The notes: a model not told the origin generated them from the sequence alone. Counted from the stretch's first letter, positions 1 to 9,484 are shown. The stretch is DNA of 32,896 nucleotides from Planctomycetaceae bacterium (GCA_015485495.1 WFTL01000047.1:1-32896), one strand, 5' to 3'. Numbers and translations: made by a program.

Positions 1-1
1 G

Positions 2-535
2 ATTCAGGGTTCACCGTCTTTCATGTGCCCGGAACAGGCGTCCGGGCTGAATCCGGACTGTCGCGGCGCTCTGTATTCTCTGGGAGCCGTCGCCTGGTTT
101 CTTCTGGTCGGACATCCGCCGTATCAGGACGACAACCCCGTGATGCTCATTGTCGCTCATGCCACCGAATCGGTGCCCGACATTCGGACTACGGGAGACG
201 ATGTCCCGGACGACCTGGCGGCCGTGATTATGAAATGCCTGGCGCGAAACCCGGATGACCGCTTTGACAGTCCACGCGAACTGCTGCTGGCTCTCGAAGC
301 ATGCCGCGATGCGCAGGCCTGGACATGGCAGGATGCCGAACACTGGTGGCTGACCAGTATGCCCCGCCGGGGAGAACACGTCCTGCCGGAAACCGCCGGC
401 CGGAAAAAACGGGAACCCATGAATGCCGTGGACCTGGCGGTGGCCGGAGGCATGGCGCGGGCGGAGCTGCTGGACGACACTCAGATATTCGATGCGGCTG
501 CCGAAAGCATGGGCGCAGCGGTGCCGGCCGGCTGA
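2..535 (+). CDS. Serine/threonine protein kinase, C-terminal part (5' end outside window)
   Basis: The frame is open from base 2, so the gene begins before the window; only the last 177 residues are visible. It opens in the kinase activation segment: GSPSFMCPEQ fits the GTPxYMAPEQ pattern. YSLGAVAWFLL-GHPPY follows (subdomain IX), then the C-lobe ending CLARNPDDRF, which matches CLxKxPxxRF. After the kinase fold comes WTWQDAEHWW, a tail I associate with planctomycetal PknB-type kinases, and a short acidic end without transmembrane helix or sensor domain. One oddity: the nearly invariant Asp before the YSLG motif (D in DIYSLG) is Ala here (GALYSLG, codon GCT against the expected GAT). That Asp stabilises the catalytic loop, so activity may be reduced. 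The HRD and DFG motifs lie upstream of the window and cannot be judged. Substrate unknown. Confidence 0.9.
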   Translation: MQGSPSFMCPEQASGLNPDCRGALYSLGAVAWFLLVGHPPYQDDNPVMLIVAHATESVPDIRTTGDDVPDDLAAVIMKCLARNPDDRFDSPRELLLALEACRDAQAWTWQDAEHWWLTSMPRRGEHVLPETAGRKKREPMNAVDLAVAGGMARAELLDDTQIFDAAAESMGAAVPAG

Positions 536-767
536 CCGGATCGGCCGCTGCCGCACGAATGACAGACGCGCGGAGGACAGGAGTCGCAGGCGATGAAGCG
601 GCCGCGCTCCGATTCCCGGCGGCGCGGCTGGCGGCCAGATGGTTGTCGCTCTTTCCAGTGCCCGCTGTGCACCGTGCCCGTTGTGTGTCAGAATCTCCTC
701 CAGCCGGGTTTGTCTCGACAGATCCGGCCGATGGATCCTGTCTTCTGCAAGCTGGAGAGTTGTCATC

Positions 768-1493
768 ATGCCGCTGCTCGGCGTCAACATCGATCATGTG
801 GCCACCGTTCGTCAGGCGCGTCGGACGAATGAGCCGGATCCGGTGCATGCTGCGGTTCTCGCGGAACTGGGCGGCGCCGATGGAATCACGGTGCATCTTC
901 GAGAGGACCGGCGACACATCCAGGACCGCGATGTGCATCTGCTGCGGCAGATGCTGCGGGTCGGCATGAATCTGGAAATGGCCGTGACCGACGAAATGAC
1001 GCAGATCGCTCTGGAAGTTCGTCCGGACCAGGCGACGCTCGTACCGGAAAAGCGTGAGGAACTGACGACGGAAGGGGGACTGGATGTGGCCGGTCAGGCA
1101 GAACGCGCTGGCCACTGCGTGCGGGCGCTGAAGGAAGCGGGGATTCGGGTGAGTCTGTTTGTCGATCCGGACGAACACCAGATCGAAGCATCCGCAGCGA
1201 CGGGCGCCGATGCCGTCGAGATTCATACGGGAACCTGGGCAGATGCCGCGACGGATGCGGAACGGGCTGCCGAATACGACCGCATTCTTCGTGCCGGCCG
1301 CCTGACAGTTTCACACGGGCTGCTGCTGAACATGGGGCACGGCCTGACGTATCGTAATGTTCGCGACATCGTGGCCATTCCGGATGTTCACGAACTGAAC
1401 ATCGGGCACAGCATCATCAGCCATGCAGTGATGGTGGGACTGGAACAGGCGGTGCGGGAGATGAAAACCCTGATCAGCAGTCCGGGACGATGA
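768..1493 (+). CDS. pdxJ: Pyridoxine 5'-phosphate synthase
   Basis: PdxJ condenses 1-deoxy-xylulose 5-phosphate with 3-amino-2-oxopropyl phosphate to pyridoxine 5'-phosphate, the last ring-closing step of DXP-dependent vitamin B6 synthesis in the cytoplasm. The 241-residue product has the usual family length and is recognisable end to end: [15 protein letters not shown] at the N-terminus, [16 protein letters not shown] (His43 as the catalytic His), NLEMA with Glu70, [18 protein letters not shown], and GHGLTY followed by [10 protein letters not shown] near residue 190. I chose the ATG at 768 because GGAGAG lies 9 bases upstream and the protein then starts as the family does; the frame stays open upstream but that stretch has no PdxJ similarity. 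It follows the kinase gene after about 230 bases and converges on the RNA methyltransferase gene. Confidence 0.97.
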   Translation: MPLLGVNIDHVATVRQARRTNEPDPVHAAVLAELGGADGITVHLREDRRHIQDRDVHLLRQMLRVGMNLEMAVTDEMTQIALEVRPDQATLVPEKREELTTEGGLDVAGQAERAGHCVRALKEAGIRVSLFVDPDEHQIEASAATGADAVEIHTGTWADAATDAERAAEYDRILRAGRLTVSHGLLLNMGHGLTYRNVRDIVAIPDVHELNIGHSIISHAVMVGLEQAVREMKTLISSPGR

Positions 1494-1512
1494 ACGGACA
1501 GGAACGGGGCGG

Positions 1513-1540
1513 CCGGCCGGTCTTCCTGAATGCCGGCCGG
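1513..1540. terminator. Hairpin between convergent genes, possible bidirectional terminator
   Basis: CCGGCCGG at 1513-1520 pairs with an identical (self-complementary) CCGGCCGG at 1533-1540, leaving a 12-base loop. It sits in the 59-base gap between the stops of pdxJ and the convergent methyltransferase gene. No T-tract follows on either strand, so intrinsic termination is only a guess from position and symmetry. Confidence 0.3.
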
Positions 1541-1552
1541 TTGCGCCTGATC

Positions 1553-2494
1553 TCATCGGGGCCAGACGACAGGCGGGTCGCGCCACACATCGGCCGGTCC
1601 GTCGGCCCGCGATTTCAGCAAAGCAGCGAAGGTTCCGGCACCCACCGAATCGAACGGCCAGAGTCGATAGCACGCATGATCACTCCAGGGGCTGCGGAAT
1701 GCAGACAGATCGTCGACCTCGACCGCGGTCAGATGGGGGTGTGTTCGCAGGAGCCAGTCGAGATTGCGTTCGTTTTCGCGAAGGGAATACGTACACGTGA
1801 TGTAGGCCAGAAACCCACCGGGAGCCACCAGGCGGACGGAATGGGCCAGTATGCGCCGCTGCCGATTGGCACTCCGATTGATGACGGCCGGATGGAAACA
1901 TCCCGGTGCCGGTTTTCCACGTGCCAGAAGCGACTGTCCGGAACAGGGCGCATCGACAATCACCAGATCGGCCGAACGGCCCACACGGTCCGCCAGGCGG
2001 GAACTGTCCTGGGAGCAGACACGGGCGGAATCGATGGAACAGCGCCGCAGATTGGAAACGAGCGCTCCGATTCGCCGGCCGACAATTTCATTGCACAGCA
2101 GGTCCGGTCCGCCGAAATGGCGCCACGCCAGGATCGATTTGCCTCCGGGAGCCGCGCAGACATCCACGATGCGGTCCGGCCGCGGTACGCTGCGGAACAC
2201 CTGCGCGGCAAACACCGATGACGGATCCAGGCAGTAGATGTGACCGGCTTCATGCAGCGGATGACGGCCTGGCCGCTGACTGATGTCCACCAGATCGACG
2301 TAATCGGGAAGCCAGCCGGGCCGCGGCCGGGTGTCGAACACAGCCGAACCGGGCCGTTCCCGAAGCCAGACGACGGCCACCGGCCGACTGATCGGGGCCA
2401 TGAGCGATTCGATGAACCGTTCTTGCGCGGCCGGACAGTCGAACAGTCGGCGAGCCAGCCGACGCAGCGTGCCGGGCACGTCACGACCGGTCAT
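1553..2494 (-). CDS. SAM-dependent RNA (cytosine-5) methyltransferase, RsmB/NOL1/NOP2/Sun family
   Basis: The 313-residue protein carries the full motif set of RNA m5C methyltransferases. The SAM-binding motif I is DVCAAPGGKS near residue 113, motif IV is VDAPCSGQS near 183 with the Cys that releases product, and motif VI is ITCTYSLRENE near 237 with the catalytic Cys that attacks cytosine C6. It is shorter than E. coli RsmB (about 430 residues) and lacks the N-terminal NusB-like domain, as in many bacterial family members, so the exact target (16S C967, C1407 or another rRNA/tRNA site) cannot be told. The ATG at 2494 gives a compact start with no strong Shine-Dalgarno. It is transcribed towards pdxJ and away from the pseudouridine synthase gene, another RNA-modification enzyme. 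Confidence 0.88.
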   Translation of the reverse strand: MTGRDVPGTLRRLARRLFDCPAAQERFIESLMAPISRPVAVVWLRERPGSAVFDTRPRPGWLPDYVDLVDISQRPGRHPLHEAGHIYCLDPSSVFAAQVFRSVPRPDRIVDVCAAPGGKSILAWRHFGGPDLLCNEIVGRRIGALVSNLRRCSIDSARVCSQDSSRLADRVGRSADLVIVDAPCSGQSLLARGKPAPGCFHPAVINRSANRQRRILAHSVRLVAPGGFLAYITCTYSLRENERNLDWLLRTHPHLTAVEVDDLSAFRSPWSDHACYRLWPFDSVGAGTFAALLKSRADGPADVWRDPPVVWPR

Positions 2495-3006
2495 GACTCA
2501 CCATCTGGAGACATCGGGCCGGAAACGACGCGGCACCGGCTGCTCCGGGGCCGCGTGGCTGAACCAGGACGCGGTGATTCCTGTTTCGCCGGATGTCGGG
2601 TACAGAACGCGGCAGGGGCCGGTACGGCATGAGGAGTCGCAGGCGATGAACAGAGAAGATTCCGGACAGAGAGCCCTCTTCTGCCGTGTACAACGGACAC
2701 GGCAGAAGGGAAGAAACGCATTGCGTCCCTGGAAAACTTCGACAGCGTATCTTTGAACGGCCCACCTCCGGATGCAACGGTGTCTGTCTGCCGGAGACGG
2801 CATCGCCAGCTTCCGGAATTCTCAACAATCGCCATGCGCTTATGAAACGGCTCGATACAATGACGACTCTTTCTGACAAATCCGGATCCGCGAAACAGCC
2901 GGCAACCATCAGGCGGCTGTTTTCGGATGCCGGCTGTGGGGTACAGAACGGCGTCTGCGAGCGCGTGCCGATCGGGGAGGCGGACTGGTGATTTCGTATT
3001 TCTGCT
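2495..3006. other. Divergent intergenic region with a strong hairpin
   Basis: These 512 bases separate the divergent methyltransferase and pseudouridine synthase genes and should hold both promoters. I see no convincing coding sequence or RNA gene. The only clear structure is the perfect inverted repeat at 2678-2708, listed separately. Confidence 0.6.
2678..2708. repeat. Perfect 12-bp inverted repeat (hairpin), possible operator or leader element
   Basis: CTTCTGCCGTGT at 2678-2689 is exactly complementary to ACACGGCAGAAG at 2697-2708, with a 7-base loop. One further G-T and one C-G pair can extend the stem. No T-run follows on either strand, so it is not a standard intrinsic terminator. It lies about 300 bases from the plus-strand start and 180 from the minus-strand start. 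A regulator-binding palindrome, an RNA leader structure or the end of a small RNA are all possible. Confidence 0.6.
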
Positions 3007-3921
3007 GTGATTTTGTCTGCTGCGGTGTCTGAAACATCTGATTCATCGGGTTCTGCTGCGTCCGGTCCCGCCGGTTCCGCCGGTTCCGCATCCGGCCAGC
3101 GGCTGCAGAAATTTCTGGCGGCGGCCGGGACGGATTCTCGCCGCAACTGTGAGATTCTGATTCGTGACGGTCGGGTGACGGTCAATGGCGAGGTGGTGAC
3201 GGACCCCGCCGTTTCGGTACATCCACGCTCTGACGATATTCGCCTGGACGGAGAACGGCTGCGGATTCCGCGCCCCAGATATTTTCTTCTGAACAAGCCG
3301 AAGGGCGTTCTGTGCACGAATCGTGATCCGGCCGGACGGCCCCGGGCCATCGACCTGGTTCCCGTGAGGGGAATGCGTCTGTTCACCGTGGGGCGGCTGG
3401 ACGAACACACCGAAGGACTCCTGCTGCTGACCAACGACGGCGATCTCGCGCATCGTCTGGCGCATCCTCGTTACGAAGTTCTGCGGAGATATCGGGTTCA
3501 GGTCGCGGGGGTGCCGTCGCGGGAGACGCTGGCGGATCTGCGGCGGGGCATGCACTTTTCCGACGGTTTTTTTCGGTTTCGGTCGGTGCGTTTTCTGAAA
3601 CGCCGCGGCCGCAGTGCGTGGCTGGAAATCGAACTGCGGGAAGGCCGCAATCGGGAAATCCGGCGTCTTCTGGCTCGCGCCGGACACAAAGTGATCCATC
3701 TGGAACGGCTGGGTTTCGGCCCGCTGTCTCTGGGTCGGCTGAAACCGGGACAGTGTCGGGAGCTGCGCCCTGCTGAGGTGCGGGTTCTGCAGCAGTTTGT
3801 TCAGGGGGGAGAGATTCCTGACAGTGGCCGGTCTGCGCGGAGTCGTCGCAGGAGCGGCCGCAGGCGTTCCTCGGATGGGCAGCGACACCGCCGTTCCGGT
3901 GTCCGGAAACGATCGCACTGA
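3007..3921 (+). CDS. rluB: 23S rRNA pseudouridine synthase, RsuA/RluB family
   Basis: This enzyme isomerises a specific uridine in large-subunit rRNA to pseudouridine. Residues 31-75 form an S4 RNA-binding domain (RLQKFLAAAG, IRDGRVTVNG). The catalytic domain follows with YFLLNKPKG near 95 and GRLDEHTEGLLLLTNDG, where Asp132 is the catalytic Asp; EGRNREIRRL and the KVIHLERLGFGPLSLG segment are typical of the RsuA/RluB/RluE/RluF branch. RluB is the likeliest member but target specificity cannot be read from sequence. The N-terminus is Ser/Gly/Ala-rich and the last 40 residues are strongly basic (Arg-rich), a disordered RNA-binding tail. A stop at 2989-2991 limits the start to GTG 3007 or TTG 3013 or GTG 3025; a GGGGAGG at 2975-2981 is rather far from all of them, so the start is uncertain. 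Confidence 0.88.
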   Translation: MILSAAVSETSDSSGSAASGPAGSAGSASGQRLQKFLAAAGTDSRRNCEILIRDGRVTVNGEVVTDPAVSVHPRSDDIRLDGERLRIPRPRYFLLNKPKGVLCTNRDPAGRPRAIDLVPVRGMRLFTVGRLDEHTEGLLLLTNDGDLAHRLAHPRYEVLRRYRVQVAGVPSRETLADLRRGMHFSDGFFRFRSVRFLKRRGRSAWLEIELREGRNREIRRLLARAGHKVIHLERLGFGPLSLGRLKPGQCRELRPAEVRVLQQFVQGGEIPDSGRSARSRRRSGRRRSSDGQRHRRSGVRKRSH

Positions 3922-3937
3922 ATCGGACCGTCCGGGA

Positions 3938-5551
3938 ATGCGAACAGACAACGCAGAAACGATGATCTTTCCTTCGTCCCACTGGCACGAATCGGTGATG
4001 CAGCCTGATTTTTCCGAGTGGGCGGATCTGCTGGCGGCCGGCCGCCGCGCATGCCGGACACACGCTCGTCTGGAATCCCTGCGTGCATCGGCTCGTCGCC
4101 GAGCCATCGAAACGGCGCAGGCATCGAAACGGAGACTGTGCCGGAAGATTCGGGACGCCGGAGTGGATCTGCCGGCGGAAGTGGAGACCACAGACAGAGC
4201 CGCCGGCAGCAGCCTCGTCGTGACCGGGCACCAGCCGGTGCTGTTTCACGGGGGACTCGTCTGGAAATACGGATGGACGGAACACTTCGCCCGCGAACAG
4301 TCTGCCGTCGGTCTGGCGATCACGATCGACACGGATGCCGGTGACCCGGGAGCGTTCTGTTTTCCCGCGCCGGACCCGGCCGCCGGAGGCGATCAGATGC
4401 GGTGCGAATCGGCGACCTGGTGTGCGACGCCGGACGTGTTTCGGTATGCGGTGTTTCGTTCATCGCCGGAACGACAGTCGGAAACCGATCGGGTGGCCGC
4501 GGCTCTGCGGCAGACAGTTTCCGCGGACCAGGCAGAACGTTTTCTGGAAACGGCGGGAATCGTGCAGCGGCTGGCGGACGCCGGTCTGTCCGCGGCGGAC
4601 GCCGGTGTTGCAGCGCGCTGGCAGGCCGGAATCGGGTATGTTCTGCCGGAACTGTGTCTGTCGGACCTGTGCCGTTTTCCCGAGGCGATGTCTTTGACCG
4701 CCGACATCATCCGACAGGCGGAAGAATTCGCCGACGTGTACAACGCGGAACTCCATTCCTGGCGACGTGAGCGGTCGATCAAAAATCCGGCCAATCCCTT
4801 TCCGGATCTGCGGTGTGCAGACGACTGTCAGGAGGTTCCTTTGTGGCTGCTGGATGAATCGGTTCAGCAGCGTTTTCGCGTGCGGGTCTCCCGGGATGCC
4901 AGTGCCGCCGGTGTCACGCTGTCTGCGGACAACGGTCTGTCGTTATCTGTTCCCTCGAACGAACTGGAATCCCGCCTGGAATCGCTTTGTGCGCGGGGAC
5001 TGATTTTCGTTCCGCGGGGGGCATTCGTCAGTGCGATGCTGCGTCTTCTGCTTGCCGATCTGTTCATTCACGGCACCGGCGGCGGACGCTACGACGCGTT
5101 CACAGATCGGCTGATCGCCGCATGGTGGAACGTGACGCCGCCACCATTCGCTGTTGCCAGTGCGTCCTGTTATGCATTTCCCGATCGACGAAACCGGCTG
5201 CAGCGCCTTCGAAACCTGGAGTCTCAGCTGCGCGATCTGAGATTCAATCCTCAGCGATATTTCGGTCAGGGCATCTTTCCCGAATCCGTGGAATCCCGCC
5301 TCAGACAGCTCATGACGAACAAGAAGGTCGCCCTGGAACAGATGCAGGCGATGCGTGAGCAGGGACGGTCGGGCCGCGAAATCGGAAAACAGATTCAGCA
5401 GATCAGCAACGATATGAAGCGGCTGGTGGACGACTGCTTCGCAGAAGAACGGCTGGCACTGGAACAGATGACTCCCCAGACGATCGAAGCGATCGAATGC
5501 CGCACCTATCCGTGGTTCCTGCTTCCTGAAGAAGCGATGCCGTGCAGGTGA
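3938..5551 (+). CDS. Conserved hypothetical protein with weak BshC-like features
   Basis: I do not recognise this protein with certainty. From ATG 3938 it has 537 residues, no signal peptide and no membrane segment. Near residue 93 it has VVTGHQPVLFHGGLVWKY, which recalls the VVTGQQ-L-GG-Y signature of the bacillithiol ligase BshC, and like BshC it has a charged, probably coiled-coil C-terminal part (residues about 430-515). The middle holds HGTGGGRYDAFTDRL near 377. Lengths are comparable (BshC about 540). The resemblance is patchy, so BshC remains a hypothesis. Start choice: ATG 3938 lies 17 bases after the pseudouridine synthase stop; ATG 3962 is equally possible. The frame extends upstream into the preceding gene, where it is probably not coding. 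The tight spacing suggests cotranscription with the pseudouridine synthase gene. Confidence 0.75.
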   Translation: MRTDNAETMIFPSSHWHESVMQPDFSEWADLLAAGRRACRTHARLESLRASARRRAIETAQASKRRLCRKIRDAGVDLPAEVETTDRAAGSSLVVTGHQPVLFHGGLVWKYGWTEHFAREQSAVGLAITIDTDAGDPGAFCFPAPDPAAGGDQMRCESATWCATPDVFRYAVFRSSPERQSETDRVAAALRQTVSADQAERFLETAGIVQRLADAGLSAADAGVAARWQAGIGYVLPELCLSDLCRFPEAMSLTADIIRQAEEFADVYNAELHSWRRERSIKNPANPFPDLRCADDCQEVPLWLLDESVQQRFRVRVSRDASAAGVTLSADNGLSLSVPSNELESRLESLCARGLIFVPRGAFVSAMLRLLLADLFIHGTGGGRYDAFTDRLIAAWWNVTPPPFAVASASCYAFPDRRNRLQRLRNLESQLRDLRFNPQRYFGQGIFPESVESRLRQLMTNKKVALEQMQAMREQGRSGREIGKQIQQISNDMKRLVDDCFAEERLALEQMTPQTIEAIECRTYPWFLLPEEAMPCR

Positions 5552-5577
5552 CGATGCACGCTGCCAATACGAATCGT

Positions 5578-6873
5578 TCAGCGGTGAATGGCCCACAGAG
5601 CGTCGAATGTTCGCAGATACAGAGTGCCGTCGGCCGTCACCGGAGACGCGGATATGGCTTCGTCGAGGTCATTTTGAGCCACGATTTCGAAGGTGCGTCC
5701 GGCACGGACCACCGTGACACGGCCGTCGCGGGCTGTCAGATACAGGTAACCGTCGGCATACAAAGGAGAAGCCCGATGGCGTTCATTGTGCGTGCGTTCC
5801 ATGTAGACTTCTTCGCCGGTGGCGCGGTCCAGCACCAGCAGAACACCGTTTTCCCGGCACAGGTACACCAGATCATCCACGATCAGAGGTGAGGGGACAT
5901 CGGGAGTATTGCGACGACGGATCCACAGAACTGCATCCGTATCTGTCAGGTCTCCGTCCCGATCCGGCCGAACGGCGAAAACAGGACCGTTCTTGGCAGT
6001 CGGACAGACGATGATTCCCGGAGCCACAGCGGGCGATGCGACGAATCGCAGTGTGGGGTGGTACCGTCGCTGAGGATCATTTCGCGGATTCAGACCGCCC
6101 AGACGCCAGCGTTCGCGGCCCGTCTGCGGGTCATAGGCCACCGTATAGTCGGCTCCATGAGTGATCAGCAGAGTGAGTCCGTCGAAATCGTACAGCACGG
6201 GAGAAGCATACGCCTGTTCGTTTTCACTGGTGGCTCCGGTGATCCGGCCGGTTTTCCAGATCCCCGTGCCGGTGGCCGCGTCGACGGCTGCCACCAGAGC
6301 TTCCTGGGTTTCAGCGCGACCGTCGCCGTGAATGAACTGAAAGTACAGGCGCCCCTGGTAAAGAACAGGAGTCGATGACATCCCGAATGCGATTTCGAAC
6401 GGCCCGTAGCGCTTCTGAAGATCCACATGCCAGACCGGTGTGCCGTCCGTGCGGAAACACGCCACCGTGCCGTTGGCCATGGTGGCCCACACGTGTTTTC
6501 CGTCGGTGACAGGCGAAGGAGACGCATAATTGCCTTCGTCGCCCCGAACGGCCCGGTTTCCTGAAGACACGGTGCGTCGCCACAGTTCCTGACCCTGAGT
6601 GCTCACACACAGAAGAATCAGATCTTCGCCGTCGACGGATGTGACAAATATGCGGTCTCCCCAGACAACAGGCGTCGCTCCGGCCGGCCCTGGCAGCGGA
6701 CAGCGCCACAGGATGTTCTTTTCACGCGACCATTCCAGCGGCAGACCGGTTTCCAGGGAGATTCCGTTGCCCGCAGGTCCCCGCCACGCCCCCCAGGGAT
6801 CCGCGCACACGGTGGAGGTGAACGACACGAACAGGACAACGACAGGCAGCAGGTGACGGCCAGGAAGCATCAT
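5578..6873 (-). CDS. Secreted PQQ-repeat beta-propeller protein
   Basis: The 431-residue protein starts with a Sec signal peptide (MMLPGRHLLPVVVLFVSF, cleavage after TVCA) and continues with DPWGAWRGPAGNGIS, close to the W-x-WRGP-x-GxG opening of planctomycetal outer-membrane biogenesis/BamB-like propellers. Repeated blades follow with the PQQ-repeat signature, for example VWGDRIFVTS, VLYQGRLYFQF, YDPQTGRERWRL, VLDRATGEEVY and YADGYLYLTARDGR. It should fold as a 7-8-bladed propeller in the periplasm or on the cell surface; whether it binds a cofactor or acts as a scaffold is not shown. I chose the double ATG at 6873/6870 because the signal peptide begins there; the frame is open to 7290 but that extension is not protein-like. 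It converges on the BshC-like gene with 26 bases between stops. Confidence 0.88.
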   Translation of the reverse strand: MMLPGRHLLPVVVLFVSFTSTVCADPWGAWRGPAGNGISLETGLPLEWSREKNILWRCPLPGPAGATPVVWGDRIFVTSVDGEDLILLCVSTQGQELWRRTVSSGNRAVRGDEGNYASPSPVTDGKHVWATMANGTVACFRTDGTPVWHVDLQKRYGPFEIAFGMSSTPVLYQGRLYFQFIHGDGRAETQEALVAAVDAATGTGIWKTGRITGATSENEQAYASPVLYDFDGLTLLITHGADYTVAYDPQTGRERWRLGGLNPRNDPQRRYHPTLRFVASPAVAPGIIVCPTAKNGPVFAVRPDRDGDLTDTDAVLWIRRRNTPDVPSPLIVDDLVYLCRENGVLLVLDRATGEEVYMERTHNERHRASPLYADGYLYLTARDGRVTVVRAGRTFEIVAQNDLDEAISASPVTADGTLYLRTFDALWAIHR

Positions 6874-7275
6874 GATGGTTGCGCAACTCCCGACAGAGGG
6901 CGGATGAACACAGCAGGAAAAGTGATCTAACTTGTATCCATCTTCCGCAGACGAATCAAATCCTCCGGATCCCCTGATCAGCACACTGTCCGACTGCACC
7001 AACGGGCATCCGGGCCGCCGCGTTGCTGCAATCGGACAGATTTCCGGGGATTCCCTGATCGACAGGCCTGTCACGTTGAGAAACGGCAACGAAATCCGTC
7101 TCTGACAGGAGGTTTCCGACCGGCAGCTTCGGATTTCACGGCAAGTTCGAGAGTGGACACACGATGATCGGACCGCCGGCGGAACACTGTGGTTCCGTCG
7201 CATTCGTACCGTTGCCCGCCGACCGAATGGGCATAGGAAAGCCGTTTGCGGCCGTCTGATCACGGGAGCCCTGTC
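6874..7275. other. Divergent intergenic region
   Basis: About 400 bases between the divergently read propeller gene and the small FlgM-like gene. It must hold both promoters, but I can only point to a weak minus-strand candidate (TTGATT complement at 6954-6959 and TACAAG complement at 6931-6936, 17 bases apart). A perfect 12-bp palindrome is listed separately. No gene seen. Confidence 0.5.
7061..7072. promoter_or_regulatory. Perfect 12-bp palindrome GACAGGCCTGTC, possible operator
   Basis: GACAGGCCTGTC reads the same on both strands. It lies mid-way between the two divergent genes, where a dimeric regulator could bind. A GACAGG half-site recurs about 40 bases downstream (near 7103). No regulator is known for it and chance occurrence is possible. 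Confidence 0.25.
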
Positions 7276-7542
7276 ATGAACTGTCCTCATTTTCCAATGT
7301 CCGGACGGACTGCGGCAGGATCGTTCAGCAGCCGGACCGGGATGCCGGGACGGCTGATCGGTCCCGGGTCGTCTCGCACGGAAATCGAAAATCTGCGGCG
7401 GCTGATGAACGACGGGCCGGTTTTCACGGAGCGGATGCTGGCGGAATTTCGCGATCGCGTGGCCCGGGGCGTGTACTTCACGCGTTCGGCTGCAGAAGCC
7501 ACCGCATCCCGTCTGCTCGACGACAACATCGACCTGGACTGA
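7276..7542 (+). CDS. Small protein resembling anti-sigma-28 factor FlgM
   Basis: From ATG 7276, with GGGAG at 7264-7268 seven bases upstream, the product has 88 residues. The N-terminal half is Gly/Ser/Arg-rich and looks disordered. The C-terminal half is helical: IENLRRLMN, then ERMLAEFRDRVARGVY and AAEATASRLLDDN. The last part follows the FlgM C-terminal pattern (a charged helix ending in G-x-Y, then a helix ending in A-x-x-LL), the segment that holds the flagellar sigma factor. FlgM is usually 85-100 residues, so the size fits. No flagellar gene is near, and the match is short, so this could be any small helical regulator. The gene converges on the amino-acid kinase gene with 27 bases between stops. 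Confidence 0.6.
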   Translation: MNCPHFPMSGRTAAGSFSSRTGMPGRLIGPGSSRTEIENLRRLMNDGPVFTERMLAEFRDRVARGVYFTRSAAEATASRLLDDNIDLD

Positions 7543-7569
7543 ATCGCTGCGTCGGCCGGCTGGCGATCG

Positions 7570-8176
7570 TCAGCCGTCTGACGGTGGTACGGCTTTCGGC
7601 AGAACAACGGTCTGCACGGCCGCCTGGGCACGCCGAAGATTCATCCAGCCGATCGACCGGAGGGGAGCGGCTGCCTGGACGAACCAGGCGTCCACATGCT
7701 GCAGCGGGTTGTTTCCGGGATCGACGGACTTCAGCAGCAGAAGACGAGCGCGCCAGCGTGCGGCCACCCAGGCGGCGATGGAATCGCTGGTCACGTCCCA
7801 GGAAACAGGCAGATCGTGTTCACCATGCCGTCCGGAATGCTGACGCAGAAAGGTCCAGATGTCCAGAACGGCGACGCGGCCGTCCTGAATGGCGGCGTCC
7901 GCTTCGTTTCGATCGGAGACCATCTGAAAGCGGGCACTGCGGTCAGCGAGCTGCCGGGCATGGAACGTCATCGCCGCGATGGCCGTCCAGTGAGCTTCCG
8001 CATCGGAACACAGACCGCGACGATGCCACAGCCGCACGCAGTCCGCGGCCGACCCGCCGCCGACGATGATCACCGGTCCGGACACCTGGACGGCTGCGGA
8101 CAGCACACGCCGGGGGAGATCGGGCAGTCCCAGCAGGCTGCCTCCCAGACGAAGGACCGTGTGTGCGCAGGAGCGT

Positions 8177-8184
<8 letters not shown>
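7570..8184 (-). CDS. Amino-acid-kinase-fold protein, MfnE-like
   Basis: The 204-residue protein has the two glycine loops of the amino acid kinase superfamily: LRLGGSLL at residues 12-19 and [10 protein letters not shown] near 40-49 for ATP phosphates. [13 protein letters not shown] near 129 and LLLLKSVD near 150 follow, resembling the [5-(aminomethyl)furan-3-yl]methyl phosphate kinase MfnE and other short uridylate/aspartate kinase-like proteins. MfnE phosphorylates a methanofuran precursor; planctomycetes are known to carry methanofuran/tetrahydromethanopterin-linked C1 genes, which makes this reading plausible but unproven. The start is TTG at 8184, eight bases inside the 3' end of hisG, implying translational coupling; an internal start would cut off the first glycine loop. 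The link to hisG may be only positional. Confidence 0.75.
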
Positions 8185-9055
<871 letters not shown>

Positions 9056-9088
9056 CGCTGGTTCTCGGGTTCCATCAGAAAATCTGTT

Positions 9089-9484
9089 TCAGCCTGTCTG
9101 AGTGCCGTACACCTGTTCCGGATCGAAAACACGTTCGCCCTCGGTGACGACCTGTCCTGCATCATCGATGCGGCGAAAAAAACAGCTCCGATATCCCGTG
9201 TGACAGGCTGCTCCGCCGACCTGATGGACCTTCAGCAGCAGGGTGTCGGCATCGCAGTCGAAGTACAGGGCCTTCAGTTCCTGAACGTGACCGCTCTGTT
9301 CTCCCTTACGCCACAGCTTCTGCCGGCTGCGGCTGTAGTACACGGCCCGCCGGGTTTTCAGGGTTTCCTGAAAGGCTTCTTCATTCATCCAGGCCATCAT
9401 GAGGACATCGCCCGTGACGGCATCCTGAGCGATGGCGGGAATCAGAGGGGTTTTTGAAAAATCGGGCCGGTCGGCGTTACTCAT
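9089..9484 (-). CDS. hisI: Phosphoribosyl-AMP cyclohydrolase
   Basis: HisI opens the adenine ring of phosphoribosyl-AMP, the third step of histidine synthesis, and uses zinc. The 131-residue product is the monofunctional form without a HisE domain. It shows every hallmark: [12 protein letters not shown] near residue 29, [18 protein letters not shown] near 50, the metal-binding FDCDADTLL near 77, and the Cys/His site [15 protein letters not shown] near 90-104. ATG 9484 gives the normal family length; an upstream extension in the same frame exists but is not protein-like. AGGA just before the start may serve as ribosome-binding site. It is the first gene of the hisI-hisG-kinase unit; the other his genes are not in the window. 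Confidence 0.96.
   Translation of the reverse strand: MSNADRPDFSKTPLIPAIAQDAVTGDVLMMAWMNEEAFQETLKTRRAVYYSRSRQKLWRKGEQSGHVQELKALYFDCDADTLLLKVHQVGGAACHTGYRSCFFRRIDDAGQVVTEGERVFDPEQVYGTQTG

Noticed and set aside
228-1226. A 332-codon minus-strand frame across the kinase end and pdxJ
   Set aside because: It is antisense to a well-conserved pdxJ gene and has no protein-like features.
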